64,000 nt of DNA from Onchocerca volvulus (Eukaryota; Nematoda; Chromadorea; Rhabditida; Onchocercidae), in contig HG738138.1 in NCBI GenBank assembly GCA_000499405.2, positions 3,398,368 through 3,462,367 of the forward strand, in the 5' to 3' direction. Positions 1-12,700 of the stretch are shown here, piece after piece. The notes below the pieces were generated by a model. The model made no database searches and was not told where the DNA came from. It worked only from the letters and a program-made list of their open reading frames with translations. Position 1 is the stretch's first letter. Every line of letters starts with the position of its first letter. A program made the translations under genes and the position numbers.

Positions 1-448
1 CTTTTTTTTTGTATTCATGGTACCATTAGCAGTATATACTATTCTCTGATAACAGTTAGTGTAATTTGTAAAGTTAAACTCTATTTCAAATTTTTATACT
101 CTTCGATGTACATTCTAGACTATTTGGATTTTTTTATTCACATTAATAAATAAAGCATTTAACAAGATATTTGGCTCGAATAAGTCAAATGGGTCTATAA
201 TAACAATTTAAATAATGTTGTGAATTTTTCGCTAACGCATATTTTTTTACATGGAACTAGTTCTCGTATCAAACCACAAATTTTTGCTATTTTGTTTCAA
301 TTATTTCTTTTTTTTTCTGCATGTTTTTGTCACTCCATTTTATTTAATTTCTTCATTTTTAGTATTGTGAAGTTGGAGAAATTTAATAGTGATTCTTCAT
401 ATCGTGAATGGAAAATCATCAAAACATTAAAAATACTGTGATTTCCAG

Positions 449-2776
449 GGATTGTTTTTTTGTCGGTAAAGCCAGAGATGCGCACAGCAGTGTTGAACGA
501 GCTGAGCAATAATGCGTTTATAAATACTCCGTTAATTATCTCTGTTATGGGTGGAGTTGACGTGAAAACATTGGAGAGAGAAGTATATTTTCTTAATGTT
601 GTTTCAAAAATTTACTGTTAATTCCAGGATTTTTAATGCTGAAATTTTTTAATAGACACATTCTGATAATGGAGATGAATTAGCGAACTTCTCAAGTCGA
701 AATTTTGAGATGAACGCACGAAAAAAATAAATTTTCCAAAACATAAAGATTAGGAACAAAATGGAGAGATCAGAAAAAAAATCAGATCTCATTTTCTTAA
801 TGTAATATAACGATCAGACGCATAGTTTTCACAGCTTTGTAACTTTTAAGAAAATGTATCTATCTTCTTTGATTTATTTGGTGGGATATTTCTAAGCTGC
901 CTGATAATTTTAAAGGAATTTGAGGTTGCGGCTAAAGGTTATATCTTAGAACGTGGATTGGTACGTCTAATGCCAAACCTTCCGGTTACTGTATGCTCTG
1001 GAGCATCGGTGATGTGCTATAGCTCATACCTGCAGCAAGAAAAGGTCCCGAATGCTATTTTCTTTCTTTTTTTTTTTTTTTTTAATGTTCGTATTTATTG
1101 AATCTCTAAGTAAGTAGCGGGTGTAATAAGAAGAAAACTAAATGATTTTAAAGTACATTTATTTATTTATTTTTTAATTTTTTTTTGTCAAAAAGATAAT
1201 ATCAAATTTCAGCTGTTGCACTGTAGCTCTTTTATAGATTGATTTAATTCAGTGCATGATGCATCATGTTGGTATTTGTTCGGTAATCAGTGAAAAATCA
1301 TTTGATGCTGCTACAGCAATCGCAGGATGTGGACCAGCTTTTGTTAGTTTTGATACCGTTCCTTCGAGAATGTTTCCTCTGTCGATGTTCTGCTTATGTC
1401 GCCTCATTATTCTGATTTACAGTTATATCTCGATTCTCTTTCCTCATTTTGGGAAAGTGAGCTTCAAAAAAAAAAAGATCCTCTAGGATTTCATTGCTAG
1501 AATTTCATCACAAATCGTGAAAAATTATAACATTGCTGAATTTCAGATATTCATGGCAATCGAAGCATTGTCTGATGGGGGTGTCCTTGGTGGTATTGAT
1601 CGAACAACTTCAATAAAATTAGCTGCTCAGACGGTTATGGTAAACTGCTTGAGAAATTTATTTTTATGCGTTTTTTGTGTGCTTGCAGATTTATATAAGA
1701 GGCCATTCATATAACCTAGGCTTTTTCTTTTTCATTACGACATTAACACTCATTATTCTGGTGGAATAAAATGTCGAGCTCATTATGCTGAATAATTCAT
1801 TTGTTCTTACTTAATCCTCAGAAATCCAATGTACATTACCCGGTTCACGTAGAGTCCATTTTTTTCTACTCTATGAAATGCATATTGTTAGACATGCCAC
1901 TCTGAATGGTTTTATTTATACGAATTAACATTAAAAACAGATATTTCCGGTTTCGGTTTATGAATTGTGTCTACCTCGTGTGTCAAAAATATGCGGTATG
2001 GTAATGTATACATTCCGCATCATATCCATCGAAGTATTGCTAAAATCAATTATTGCTTATATATAGTGAGATTTATTGCATATATGTGGATAATGACAGT
2101 TTAGCAAAAAGTTGAATATAGCAAGGCAAGTGCTGTGATAATTCCTTAACTAGTGACTGATGAAAAACATTTTTTCTAACTTTTTTTCTTAATCTTGCTT
2201 TCACAGTCTTGAAGATGTGAAACCAACCTGATTCCAGACGATGTACTTTTGGGGAAAGTTCGTAAGTGTTCGGAATACTGTATCATTTTCGCGAACTTGA
2301 GAAGTTTTAGAGAGAAATGAAAGAAAAATGTTCAAGAGAGAAATAAACTGATGAGAAATGCTAAACACTTGATACACATGGATGCATAAAGGAAATACAG
2401 AATGCCTTATAACATGCACATCTTATATAAATGTTTGTACCGTTTTTATAAAAAATAAATCTGAATTTCGCTGTAATTTGTAAAGTCCTACAAATTTGAA
2501 TTATGTGGCTTTATTGTTACAGGGAGCGGCAAAAATGGTTTTAGAAGGAACGAAACATCCAGCTACTTTAAAAGATGATGTTTGCTCTGCCGGTGGTAGT
2601 ACGATATACGGTGTGAAGGAATTAGAAAAAAATGGTTCTCCTTTTTACTTGCAGTTAAATTCTTTCAAAATTGTTTGTTACTCAAAATTATATTCCTTTT
2701 CTTATTTCCAGGTTTTCGTTCGGCATTAATCGAAGCAGTGCATGCTTCAACAAAACGGAGTTCAGGACATATTTAG
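449..2776 (+). CDS. Pyrroline-5-carboxylate reductase (P5CR), 3' part, N-terminus outside window
   Basis: Catalyses the last step of proline synthesis, NAD(P)H-dependent reduction of pyrroline-5-carboxylate. Six exons join in phase: 449-582, 916-1044, 1253-1342, 1547-1639, 2523-2634 and 2712-2776 (stop TAG). The translation shows the end of the Rossmann domain (VFLSVKP), RLMPNLPVTVCSGASVM, then the helical dimerisation domain with AGCGPAF (family GSGPAY), EALSDGGV, GAAKMV and the C-terminal signature SAGGSTIYGVKELEKNG. The last motif is usually SPGG(T/A)TI, so Pro is replaced by Ala and the following T/A by Ser; the catalytic-loop Thr before Ile is kept. The exon at 449 begins with two bases completing a codon, so at least one upstream exon carrying the Gly-rich nucleotide-binding loop lies before position 1. 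Bases 1-448 are read as intron. Family assignment is firm; the exact paralogue is not decided. Confidence 0.95.
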
Positions 2777-4096
2777 AATTTGGTTTCCGACAAACTTAAT
2801 CACTCCGATTCTGTAGAATTCACCATCTCGCAGTTCTGGAAAATGTTTGGGTTGATTCTTAAGTGCATTTCAGGCGCCGAAATTGTTTAATTAATTTTGT
2901 CGATTTATACTTTTACTTTTTCATGCTTTTTTATTTCAACTACCATATTTTTTTGCATACATGTCCATACATTTGTAACTTTCGTAACATTTCTTACTGT
3001 TTTAAAATATAATGAATATTAAGCATGTGCAATAAGTGGAAGAAATCTATTCTGTTTTCCATTAGCTTGATTTGAACTGCTGAAGTATTATGCACAATAT
3101 TTCTTTTTGAATGAAAGATGTAAATTTTCGATTACACTGACATAATTCTAGGAAAAAAAAAACGAAAAATTTCACGTTTTTACTGACTTATTCACTATGA
3201 ATGCGGGATTTTTCTTTTTTTTTTGTATTCATAATCTAGCTCTGCACTCTTCTGTGGTCACTAATTGTGTTCAGATTTATGATTCCCTATAATTACATTG
3301 GTTTTCAGGTCTTATCATTTGTTACTTAGTCAGTTCTCATTATCATTCTTGTTATCGTTGCTATCTATCACACTTTCACTGTTTTTACAAATATATGTTA
3401 TTTTTGGACTTGTTTTTTTAATGTAGAATTTTTTCACATTTTGATATTGTTTCCGTCAGGAACGCTACTGACAATTTTAAGCTTGCAGGTGATTTAATGT
3501 TAAATCTGCTTTTGATTGAATTGTTCTGATGTTTGAAACATGACTCGTTCAGATTCCATTTCTTCTCTTATGGTTGATTGCTCCACTGAATGCTGTCTGT
3601 ATTTACTGATGGTGAATAGAAACTTATTAATAAATGGAATACCGTAATTGAAGACTTAATACCTCAAACGGTGTCATTGTTCAGCAAATAATAGTTGGTA
3701 ATACTGAGCTGATGCTCGAGGTTAAGATTAAATTAAGCGTTTCTCAATACTGGTCTTTTTTATATGTTTGCTTTGTCGGTAAATCTTGGCCATATAGCTG
3801 CACCATAGCGTTTAAACTACTTGAAATTTATTGCTGGATGAATGTTTGTGAACTTTATCTTCTCCTTAATAAACGATTGAACGAAGTTCAATTGGATGTG
3901 CAAATTCCAGGGCATCGCTATTAATATGTAGCAAAATTAAAGTTCAAACTTGCTTTCACATTGAAAAATTTTGTTTCAAATTAACTAACTGGGATCTTCG
4001 ATTCTGCTGAAATTAGCATTTCATCCTTAAAACTTTTCAAACAAAAGTTGCTAGTTTACTTGGTCGCAGGCACTTTTATTGTGAATTAATTCCCAG
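2777..4096. other. Spacer after P5CR, no gene supported
   Basis: AT-rich sequence with short ORFs that lack consistent splice signals or recognisable motifs. A plus-strand stretch at about 3685-3720 is followed by a good donor (CTCGAG then GTTAAG), and 3808-3910 has an open frame ending near an acceptor-like CCAG, but the phases do not join to one another or to the exon-like ORF at 4097. I do not call a gene from these pieces. Confidence 0.5.
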
Positions 4097-4381
4097 GAGG
4101 CGTGCGTTGAAGACGAGTTCATCCATCATTTAATTATTTTAGATCTACAGCTTCCCATCATCTCTCAATTAGAAGAACTGAATGATCATAGATCTTGTCA
4201 ATCTATGATAGCATTGGATGTTTCGTGTCGAAAGACAGGAACAACTAAAGAAATAGCGATGAAACGTATTGGAATTTATAAACACATGACACCCATGTGG
4301 ATGAGTCGGTTAAGCCCGGACTATAAATATTTGGATGTTGCATTAAAAATTCATCCTTCAGACGATGAAGGTATAAAATAA
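4097..4381 (+). CDS. Unassigned exon-like ORF, 94 codons
   Basis: An open frame begins directly after a good acceptor (TTCCCAG at 4090-4096) and runs 94 codons to TAA at 4379-4381. It has mixed codon use and a balanced composition (EDEFIHHLIILDLQ, SCQSMIALDVSCRK, HMTPMWMSRLSPDYKYLDVA), unlike the poly-Phe/Lys shadow frames nearby. A good donor (GAAG then GTATAA at 4371) shortly before the stop means the exon could instead splice onward. I do not recognise the family, no start codon belongs to it, and no phase-compatible upstream exon was found. It may be the last coding exon of a small gene or a relic. Confidence 0.35.
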   Translation, partial: EACVEDEFIHHLIILDLQLPIISQLEELNDHRSCQSMIALDVSCRKTGTTKEIAMKRIGIYKHMTPMWMSRLSPDYKYLDVALKIHPSDDEGIK

Positions 4382-4938
4382 TTTGAGAGGATGTGAAACT
4401 CTAACAGTAAACAGCTGCAAAGCGGACTACTTGGCTAATATCTGCAGTTTTCTTAAAATATAAATAAGTAAATAAATAATACCATATGTTTGAATAATGC
4501 TTTTTAGACTGATTCCTAAGCCTTCCACTTGAATCGATCCTTTGCCAAAGCTGGCACTTTTTTTTTTTTTTTAGCATATGTAAGGACGTCGCACATGTTT
4601 CAGCTGCTGTTCTCGATTAATTATCAAAAATATCTCTAAATTTGTTGGTCGATAACGCTATCAACTGCAGATAACTTACTCGTCTGTCAAGGAAGCTTTT
4701 CGTTCAATTGCATTTGATAATTCGAAGGAGACTTTCGTATATTTCATTTTAAAGCATTTATTTTACTTCAATCAATTTTTACTCATCACTATGCTTCTGA
4801 ATTTCGTTCAGATCAATTTTCCTTTGCATATTCCGGTTTCACTGAATTTACTCATTTATCTTGCGTGAACCTTACGTGAACTCAACTAATATCCAAAAAA
4901 GCTCTTTCATTTCATATACGTTGCTGCTATTATTGTTT

Positions 4939-4981
<43 letters not shown>

Positions 4982-5229
4982 CTTTTTTTTTTGCAAAAAC
5001 ACACTGCCGAAAAGTCGATAAATTAAAATGGAATAAAAAAGTTCAAAACAATTAACTGCTACTGCTAGAAAACATTTCCTCGGAGTGAGACAGATGACGA
5101 CGAGTAGGCAACATTTTCGGATTTATATGTGAGTGTTTGTGTACATATGTAATAATATTTACGTGATTCATGTATCTACACTATTCGTTGAATCAACTCT
5201 CCGTAAGCTGTTTTTGTCAGCTTTCAGAT

Positions 5230-5450
5230 GCACTTTCACGTTCACGTGTATGATTTCACGTATTAAGTAGGTTAGAAAGTTGATGTTGCAGAATTGTCAA
5301 GACGAATCGTCCTCTCTTGTTATAGACGTGAGCTATCTCTGTCAACAGATATCACTTTCACTTCACGTAAAAACTCACGTGTTAAGTAGGTTAGAAAGTT
5401 GGCGTTACAGGATTGTCAGGACGAATCATCCTTTCTTATTATTGGCATGA
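5230..5450. repeat. Direct tandem duplication, unit about 105-120 bp
   Basis: Copy 1 (about 5231-5334) and copy 2 (about 5352-5448) share CACTTTCAC, TTAAGTAGGTTAGAAAGTTG, a run matching GTTRCAGRATTGTCARGACG and AATCRTCCT in the same order and spacing. Several substitutions separate the copies, so the duplication is not recent. No ORF is conserved between them. Confidence 0.85.
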
Positions 5451-7080
5451 TTTGCGTGTGCTTTTTTCTACTAGTTTAATCGATTAAATTATTTGATATT
5501 TGATATTCTAATGTATTTTTTCTCGTTTTCACAAAAATCTATTTGCGTTATAGAATTTGATACCGCTTTAAGTGAAGCGAGCGAAATATTGTTGATGTTT
5601 GCTATATTTGAAGGTTCAGGGAAATATATCTGCCAGAATCGAAGTCAAAATTTTTTTTAGCATTATATTTATGCGATGGCTAATGAATGAACTATGATCT
5701 TTCGGCTTTTGAAACTTTATTAAATTTTTATTTTCTTCTCGAAATTAAATTTCTATCTTTTTTTTTTCGACTTTAATGGGGGTTAATAGGAAGATTGACG
5801 CTAAACAGAAGAATTATTGTTTGAAAAGTATGAATTTGTGTGTATGTGCCACAACAATTACTGTTAAAAAACCTGGAGCATTATCGAGCAGATAGAAAAC
5901 TGCACTGAGAAAACAAACTCTTTTTGTTCCAGGAGCAATTTTGGTTCTAATAACAATGAATCTAATGATTAGTTTGCAGGAATTACTTCATCTTTTCAAT
6001 TTTTTTTTTTTATATTCATAATTTTTATGTTCATTTCTAGACTCCTTCTTTAGTTATTTATATCGAATTAACTATCGCTTATTTAACTTACATTATAAAA
6101 GTCTTATTTAAAGATTTCGTTTTTGAATATAGCAAACTCAATTATTTGTTTGTTGTCTACAGTTTGAGAACAATCAGCAATCAAGCAATCATTCGAGAAG
6201 ATTTGTTTATCCAGTTTACATAAAGCTCTTACAAATTATTATTTAATCAAGGAGTCTTTTCATTTGGATGATAAGTTGAAAATGAAAGAAAAAAAAAACA
6301 TTTTATTTGTATCAAATTCTTCAGCTTAAATCCAAGAAAAACGAAAAAGGTTAATAAAAAAAAAAAAAAAAATTAGTGGATGAAATGAAAATTGATATAA
6401 AGATAAGAAAGAAGAAGAGAAGCTTTGAAAATTACGTCATAAATGTTTTATACCTCGGTAGCTGAAGTTGCGAAAAAAACAGAGATTTTTCAGAATTCTT
6501 TCCGTACTTTTTTTTTTTTTTTGTAGGTATATTGAGGTATATTACATTGATACAAAAGTAGTTTTGCTTTCGGACAGTAAATTTTAAATTATTGTAACTA
6601 TGTTCAAACACATATTTTTTAGTCAAGATCTAAGCCTAAGCATTTATAAATATAAACTTCCAAAAAACACGGAGCAGTGAAATTACATTAAAATGGCATT
6701 TAACAGAACCGAATTTATTTACTTTTAACAATGCAGGAATTCAAATTAAATTGTGATGTGTCCTATCAATTAAATATGAATTATATTTACAATGTAATAT
6801 AATAATTATGAGCTTATAAATGTTAGCTGTAGTTTTCCATACTTTAAAGTGTTTTTTTCATCATTTGATATTTTGATATTTTCAACAACGTCGAAAATGC
6901 AAAAAATTTCACTTGGTGACTTTTCTACTGAATTTATACAATCAATTTTAGTACACTGTTTTCTTGCAGTATTTACAGATTTATTAGAAGCCATGAATGA
7001 GTTGAATTTTTCAAAATTTTAAAAATACATATGAATTAATTTGAACTTTGGAATGATGTCGAAAAGTGAAGTTTGGAATA

Positions 7081-8523
7081 ATGAATTCAGTTTTAGCTTA
7101 GAATAAGTACATGAGAATATTGCTGGAATGTTTATCAATTTTTTTCACACAGCTTAATACATATTTTCTTTTGAATCGTTTTAAATAAAGTGATTTGTTT
7201 TTTGTAAAATATGTTTCTTGTGAACTTCCCGTAAGAATTCTTTATTCGGATTATTGTTATCCGAATTTTCCATCTTTTTCTACAGAACCTTAAAAAAAAA
7301 AAAAAAAAGAAAAAGAACCATAAATGATCACTGGATCAATGTGCAATCTTCACTTTTAACTGATCCATACTACTAAATATAATCAAATGAAGAAATGTAT
7401 GTGAGATCTCTGTAATTTGTCTCCATTTTTCAAAAAATGAGTTCAAAGCGAGTTGTTGTTGTTCGTCTCTGCGGAAGATAGTCCAATTATCTTTGTTTGA
7501 GAAAACAAAGCAAATAGTTTTGAACTCATGATTGAGCGGAATTTCCAGATTTCGATGCTTCTAATATCTATGTAGCTAATGAACAAATAAATATATTTTA
7601 TCAGTAAAAATAATGACTGTCTATATTAAATAGTTTTATCAGTTAAATTCAATCTTTTATCGAAATAGCATATTTTTTTTTATTAATACTAACTATCATA
7701 AAAAGTTTTGGCTTTCAAATACTCGCCATTGTCAGATTTTACAATGTGAATATCTTCCAGTTTGTCAAATAGTTTTACCAATAAACAGTTCCGTTAGGTG
7801 TGAAGATTTGAAAAATCGGTATCCTTGAGCAAAATTTTCGAAGGAAGGTTTTCCAAGCAATTTAAAAATAAAACTTAAATTAATAAGAAGACTCAATGTC
7901 ATTTCAATATTTGTTTAGGATTTTTAATCTAAGAGGAGATGAATTTCAGTGGTAAAATTATTTAATATAGATGGTCATTATTTTTTATTGATAAAATGTT
8001 TATGAGCTACATAGATATTAGATTTAAAAAGCATCGAAATCTGGAAATTTCGTTCAATCATAAGTTCAAAACTATTTGCTTTGTTTTCTCAAACAAAGAT
8101 AATTGGAGATTATTTATCAAAAAGATCACTTCCGCAGAGACGAACAACAACATCTGGCTTTGAACTCATTTTTGAAAAATGGAGACAAATTACGGAGATC
8201 TCACATACATTTCTTCATTTGATTATACTTAGTAGCATGGATCAGTTAAAAGTGAAGATTGCACATTGATCCAGTGATCATTTATGGTTTTTTTTTTTTT
8301 TTTTTTTTTAAGGTTCTGTGGAAAAAGATGGAAAATTCGAATAACAATAATCCGAATAAAGAATTCTTACGGGAAGTTCACAAGAAACATATTTTACAAA
8401 AAACAAATCATTTTATTTAAAATGGTTCAACAGAAAATATGTATTAAGCTGTGTGAAATGATTGATAAACATTCCAGCAATATTCTCATGTACTTAATCT
8501 AGACTAAAACTAAATTCTTCAAT
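7081..8523. repeat. Large imperfect inverted repeat (foldback), arms about 570-590 bp
   Basis: The left arm (about 7081-7652) and right arm (about 7935-8523) are reverse complements with scattered substitutions and small indels, separated by about 280 bp. Matching landmarks include GTTCGTCTCTGCGGAAG (left) with CTTCCGCAGAGACGAAC (right), TCACTGGATCAATGTGCAATC with its complement, and TTCTTACGGGAAGTTCACAAG on the right with its complement near 7220. A poly(A)/poly(T) run lies at the same place in both arms. ORFs of 60-70 codons in the right arm are by-products. It may be a foldback transposon or an inverted duplication; no transposase is seen. Confidence 0.9.
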
Positions 8524-8955
8524 TTAAATGATGTGAAATGAGTATAGACATTCTGAACACGTTGCAATAATTCTTGAAACATATGTTTCAGAAAGATTCA
8601 TTTTTCGACTAAAGCTTCCTCATAATTAATCACTTTAAGTAGACAGCTGGAGTTCGAACTCTGAAATCGAGAAATAATAGACCACGAATTTTCGCGGCAC
8701 CATTTTCATATTTCGCAAAATTTGATTTTGCAGTGACATTTGATGAAAATGCCATGCTTAATGTTACAAAATTACAAACAAAAAAAAAAAAAAGTGCAGC
8801 CATATTATAATTGGAAAAAAAAAATGTTACAATCGTATGGAGGAGACATTATATTGAGACGAGAATGTCGAAACTCTCCAAATAGAATTTTCAAATTCTG
8901 CACCTTTTGTTTCTTTTCCCATTATTCTCTCTATAATCAATTTAATATCTCTTTC

Positions 8956-8994
<39 letters not shown>

Positions 8995-8995
8995 T

Positions 8996-9030
<35 letters not shown>

Positions 9031-9712
9031 AGATATACATCTCTAAAGCATTCGCTTCCTTCATTAAATATTTGCTATGATACGTAGACATCGTTGATAA
9101 AAACGCTATCACCACGTGGCTCTCCACCTATTTACCCATTATCATATCAGGAACTTCTACTGTGATGTGTTCACTGTTGATATTTTTAGATGGCAATGTT
9201 TTTTATCTTATACAACGTTAGCACTTTTATAGCATTTCGTAATTTGGATAATTACTTTCAAATTTTTTTTTCTTAAATTTTATCTGGTCATCGATGACCA
9301 TTTTAGTCCATGAAATTAACTCAACAAATAGTTTGTTAAACATTTTTCGAGAAAGGATGAATCAAACTTTTTTATTCATGCATGAAAATATGCAGTAATT
9401 GCCTAGAATATATTAAATGAAATATTTAATATTGTGTAAAATGCTGTTTTTTAGTTGATGAGGAGGAAATATGAAGAGTATGTTTATTCACTTCTATCTC
9501 TAAAAAGTACATAATGTGACGCCAAATATGGTGAAAAAAAAAACAGAAAGATATGTTTTGCCAAAAATTGGATTCTCTGGACCTTCGAGAAATGGCTTCA
9601 CAAATGTAACAGAAAAAATTTCATTTCAAATGACAGGACGGTAAGATTTCATGATTTCCTGATAATACCGCTTTTCCGGAATATCTTTCCGATCAATTCG
9701 TGCATAAATACG

Positions 9713-9776
9713 GTGTGTATGTGTATGTGCATGTATGTGTGTATGTGTATGTATGTGTGTATATGTATGTGAATGT
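9713..9776. repeat. GTAT/GTGTAT microsatellite
   Basis: About 64 bases of interrupted GTGTAT and GTATGT units. Simple-sequence repeat with no other signal. Confidence 0.95.
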
Positions 9777-12700
9777 TTATAATACTGTATATGATGTATG
9801 CATATTATTTGTCTGTATGATGCACTTTAGTGAATTATAAATCATTTGTGCGTTGGTGTTATAAATTGTAGAGGGGAGTGAAAAATGAATCAAAGTTTTT
9901 CTGAACAACAACGAGGAACTAAAATGAGCAATTTGGGGAATGATGTAATTTAATTTAAACAGCTAGCCTACATGAGGATCCGTGCATAAAAAAATATGAG
10001 GGATATGTACTTCGATCGACCTTTTTTTTTCCTCCTCCAATCATTGAACCAAAAAAAGAATTCATCGAAGTGGCACATTTATTAAGTTAGTTTTTTTTTT
10101 TTTTAAACGATAAGCAGCAGCAGCACTAACTGACAAATATTATTGATGAGCGAAAAGTGTGAGAGAAATTACGTAATTCTTCGTCATTGCATTTATCAAA
10201 TCAACCCATCTGATAGGAAGGATGTCGAATTCGTTTCCAAAGTTTCGATTTTAGCTTTCCTTATGAATTTGATAGATTTCAATCGAAGCAGACAGATCCA
10301 TTTAATTCTATCCACTTTTATTCCATCTGTTTCTTTTTTCCAGAAACTTGCAACCAGTTAGCAACCTAATTGAAGCCTTCTTTATTCTAGTAGTAGTAGT
10401 AGATTTTAGTCGTCTAACAAATCTTCTGCATTTTCATGATTTTCACACTAAAATGTTTATTTACTGAAAGGAAAAAAAAAAAAAAAAGAAAATGAAGCCA
10501 CTGCAACATGTATTCTGGCTTATTGCTTTGCCTATTTGGGAGGATTGATTCAATTGCCGAATAGCGATATTCACAACGACTTTTAGAAGAGTTGGAAGGA
10601 TTTGGAGAGTAAAAAGGAGAATGAAGCAGGCTTCGTGATTACTGATCAGAATAATAGCTTCTTTTGAAATTCTCTGAAGTCAACTGATTGATGTTGGCAG
10701 ATACAATTAATTCTTTCACTCTGCCTCAATTTCTTCCAAAGACACATTCATCGAATTTATTTTTAAAGAATTCTTTTTTCATTCCCATGCATTCTCAGCA
10801 GTGATCTATAATCTTCTGCTGTTCATTCCTAAAATTTAAATTTTTCTGTCCAAATTTACTACATAATTGAAAACAATAAGAATGACTGGAAAGATTGAAT
10901 AGAAATACAAACATTTTGGTATTCTACTTTTGATCTGCAAGAACAAAAACGATCATGAATACAGATAAACATGCAATAAAGAACCGTGGTTACAAATGAA
11001 CAATAATAAAAAAAAAAAAAAAAAAGAAAGATTCTGAATGAATTTTTTAAATTTTAGAAAAACCTCAGTTAAAGATCGCGTCATTTTTACGAATTTTTTT
11101 ATTCATCGAAATCATGTATGCATTTTAATATTCTACTATATTTTTCATGCGATTCAGTTTCGACTGTCTGATCTTAGTTTTTTTCTTCTTCCTTCTTCGA
11201 TATTCTGTTTCAAATATTAGCAATAAAATTGTTAGTGCTTAGAGTTTTGTCAAAAAACCATCATACATTGAGAGGTTACCAATAACTTAGATGTTCAAAA
11301 ATCCGGTCTTTTAGTTCTATTTTCATCCTTTTCAATTTATTTCATCATTGTTACTTATTTGATACATATTTCTCAGCATTTTGTTCTCAGAAAAAAAAAA
11401 AAAAAAGAAGCAGCAGCAAATAATATGGCATTTGTTTACAATATGGAATGGAAAAAATCTGAAAATTTTTCAGCGACAAATATCGTCTACATTGCGTCTG
11501 CAGAATTTGAATTTTGCGCCGCAAGAAATTGAAATAAATGCAAAGGAAGAATAACGAACTTTTTCAATAATAAAGGAAATTGAGACATAACATGTAGTAT
11601 CGAAAATCAAGATGGTATAAATAAGAAGTATCGATAAATTGTTTGAAAGAAGCAGCAATATTTTCTGACGAAGTTTTTCTTGTTCTAGAGAACTACTCCT
11701 CCATTTTGGAAAAGGTTATTATTAAATGAAATAACACATGAACCATGATAAAGCACATGTATAAAATGAGCAATTTATTTTCGGGTTTGAAATTGATGAC
11801 GCCAGGCGAAAATCTTAACTAATTACAATTACTTCTAACTTTTCTACCTTTTTTTTTTTTTTTTTCCAGTTTTATTTTCTGACGAATATTAAAGCATACA
11901 TTGATTTTTCTTCTTTCATGATGCTCTGCTACTTTGTTTGCATATTCTGATTGAACCTAACACCACTTTCAGCATTAAAGCATTGTTGAAGTTTGTTGCA
12001 TTTATAATATGCAACAGTAATTTTAATCTTGTTGATTTTGTTCTTATTTTTTTCCTTTGGTGCATTTGTTGTTGCACAATTTCTTGATGTATCTCCGAAA
12101 TGTTAATAATAACAATTTCTCCTATAGCAGAAGCCGTATGATGATAACGATGATAAACCTAGGAACGAGTGATGAGGCAATTTTAAAAATATTGATGCTA
12201 TTTGAAATGAGTATGGAATATTTTTCTATCGCGCAAAAAGCAGCTGCTAGGATAATCGGAAGTGTCTTAGAACTTTAGCACTTGGTTGTGTTGCTTGGCA
12301 ATTATTTTGGGCAAGCCAGAAATATTCGAGCCTTTTTTTTTCTTCCTTCTTTTTTAACATAACATTCTAGGCTATTTGATAGAGCAAACAGATGTGATGT
12401 GAAAGAAACAAAAAGCAAAGTTTGTTTCCCATCACTTTCTTTTTTTTTTTTTTTTTTTTCTTTTTTTGCTTCATAGATTTTGTGGTTAAAATAGAAAATG
12501 AAAAGATTTAAAAGAAGTGATGTTGACTGCGAGCTTTAGTTCATATTCAAAACGACAGCGTTGAAGAAGAATAGGCAAAAATTCCGATTCCTTATTCACC
12601 TTTTTACTTCCTATATTTTCCAATAATGATGCATATTTATGCAATGGTTCTCTTTACGTAATTTCTAGTCAACAAATAGTCAAGTTGCTACATGTATTAA

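Noticed and set aside
220..441. 73-codon plus-strand ORF before the P5CR exon
   Set aside because: Phe/Ile-rich translation of a T-rich intron, and it overlaps the acceptor region; no P5CR homology.
2201..2419. Minus-strand ORF in P5CR intron
   Set aside because: Opposite strand inside an intron, no motif, no splice context.
8081..8502. ORFs in the right arm of the large palindrome
   Set aside because: The corresponding left-arm sequence does not keep the frame, so they are not conserved coding regions.
8648..8664. GTTCGAACTC resembling a tRNA B box
   Set aside because: No cloverleaf around it on either strand.
10143..10361. 72-codon ORF in the gene desert
   Set aside because: No paired splice sites, recognisable domain or supporting neighbours.
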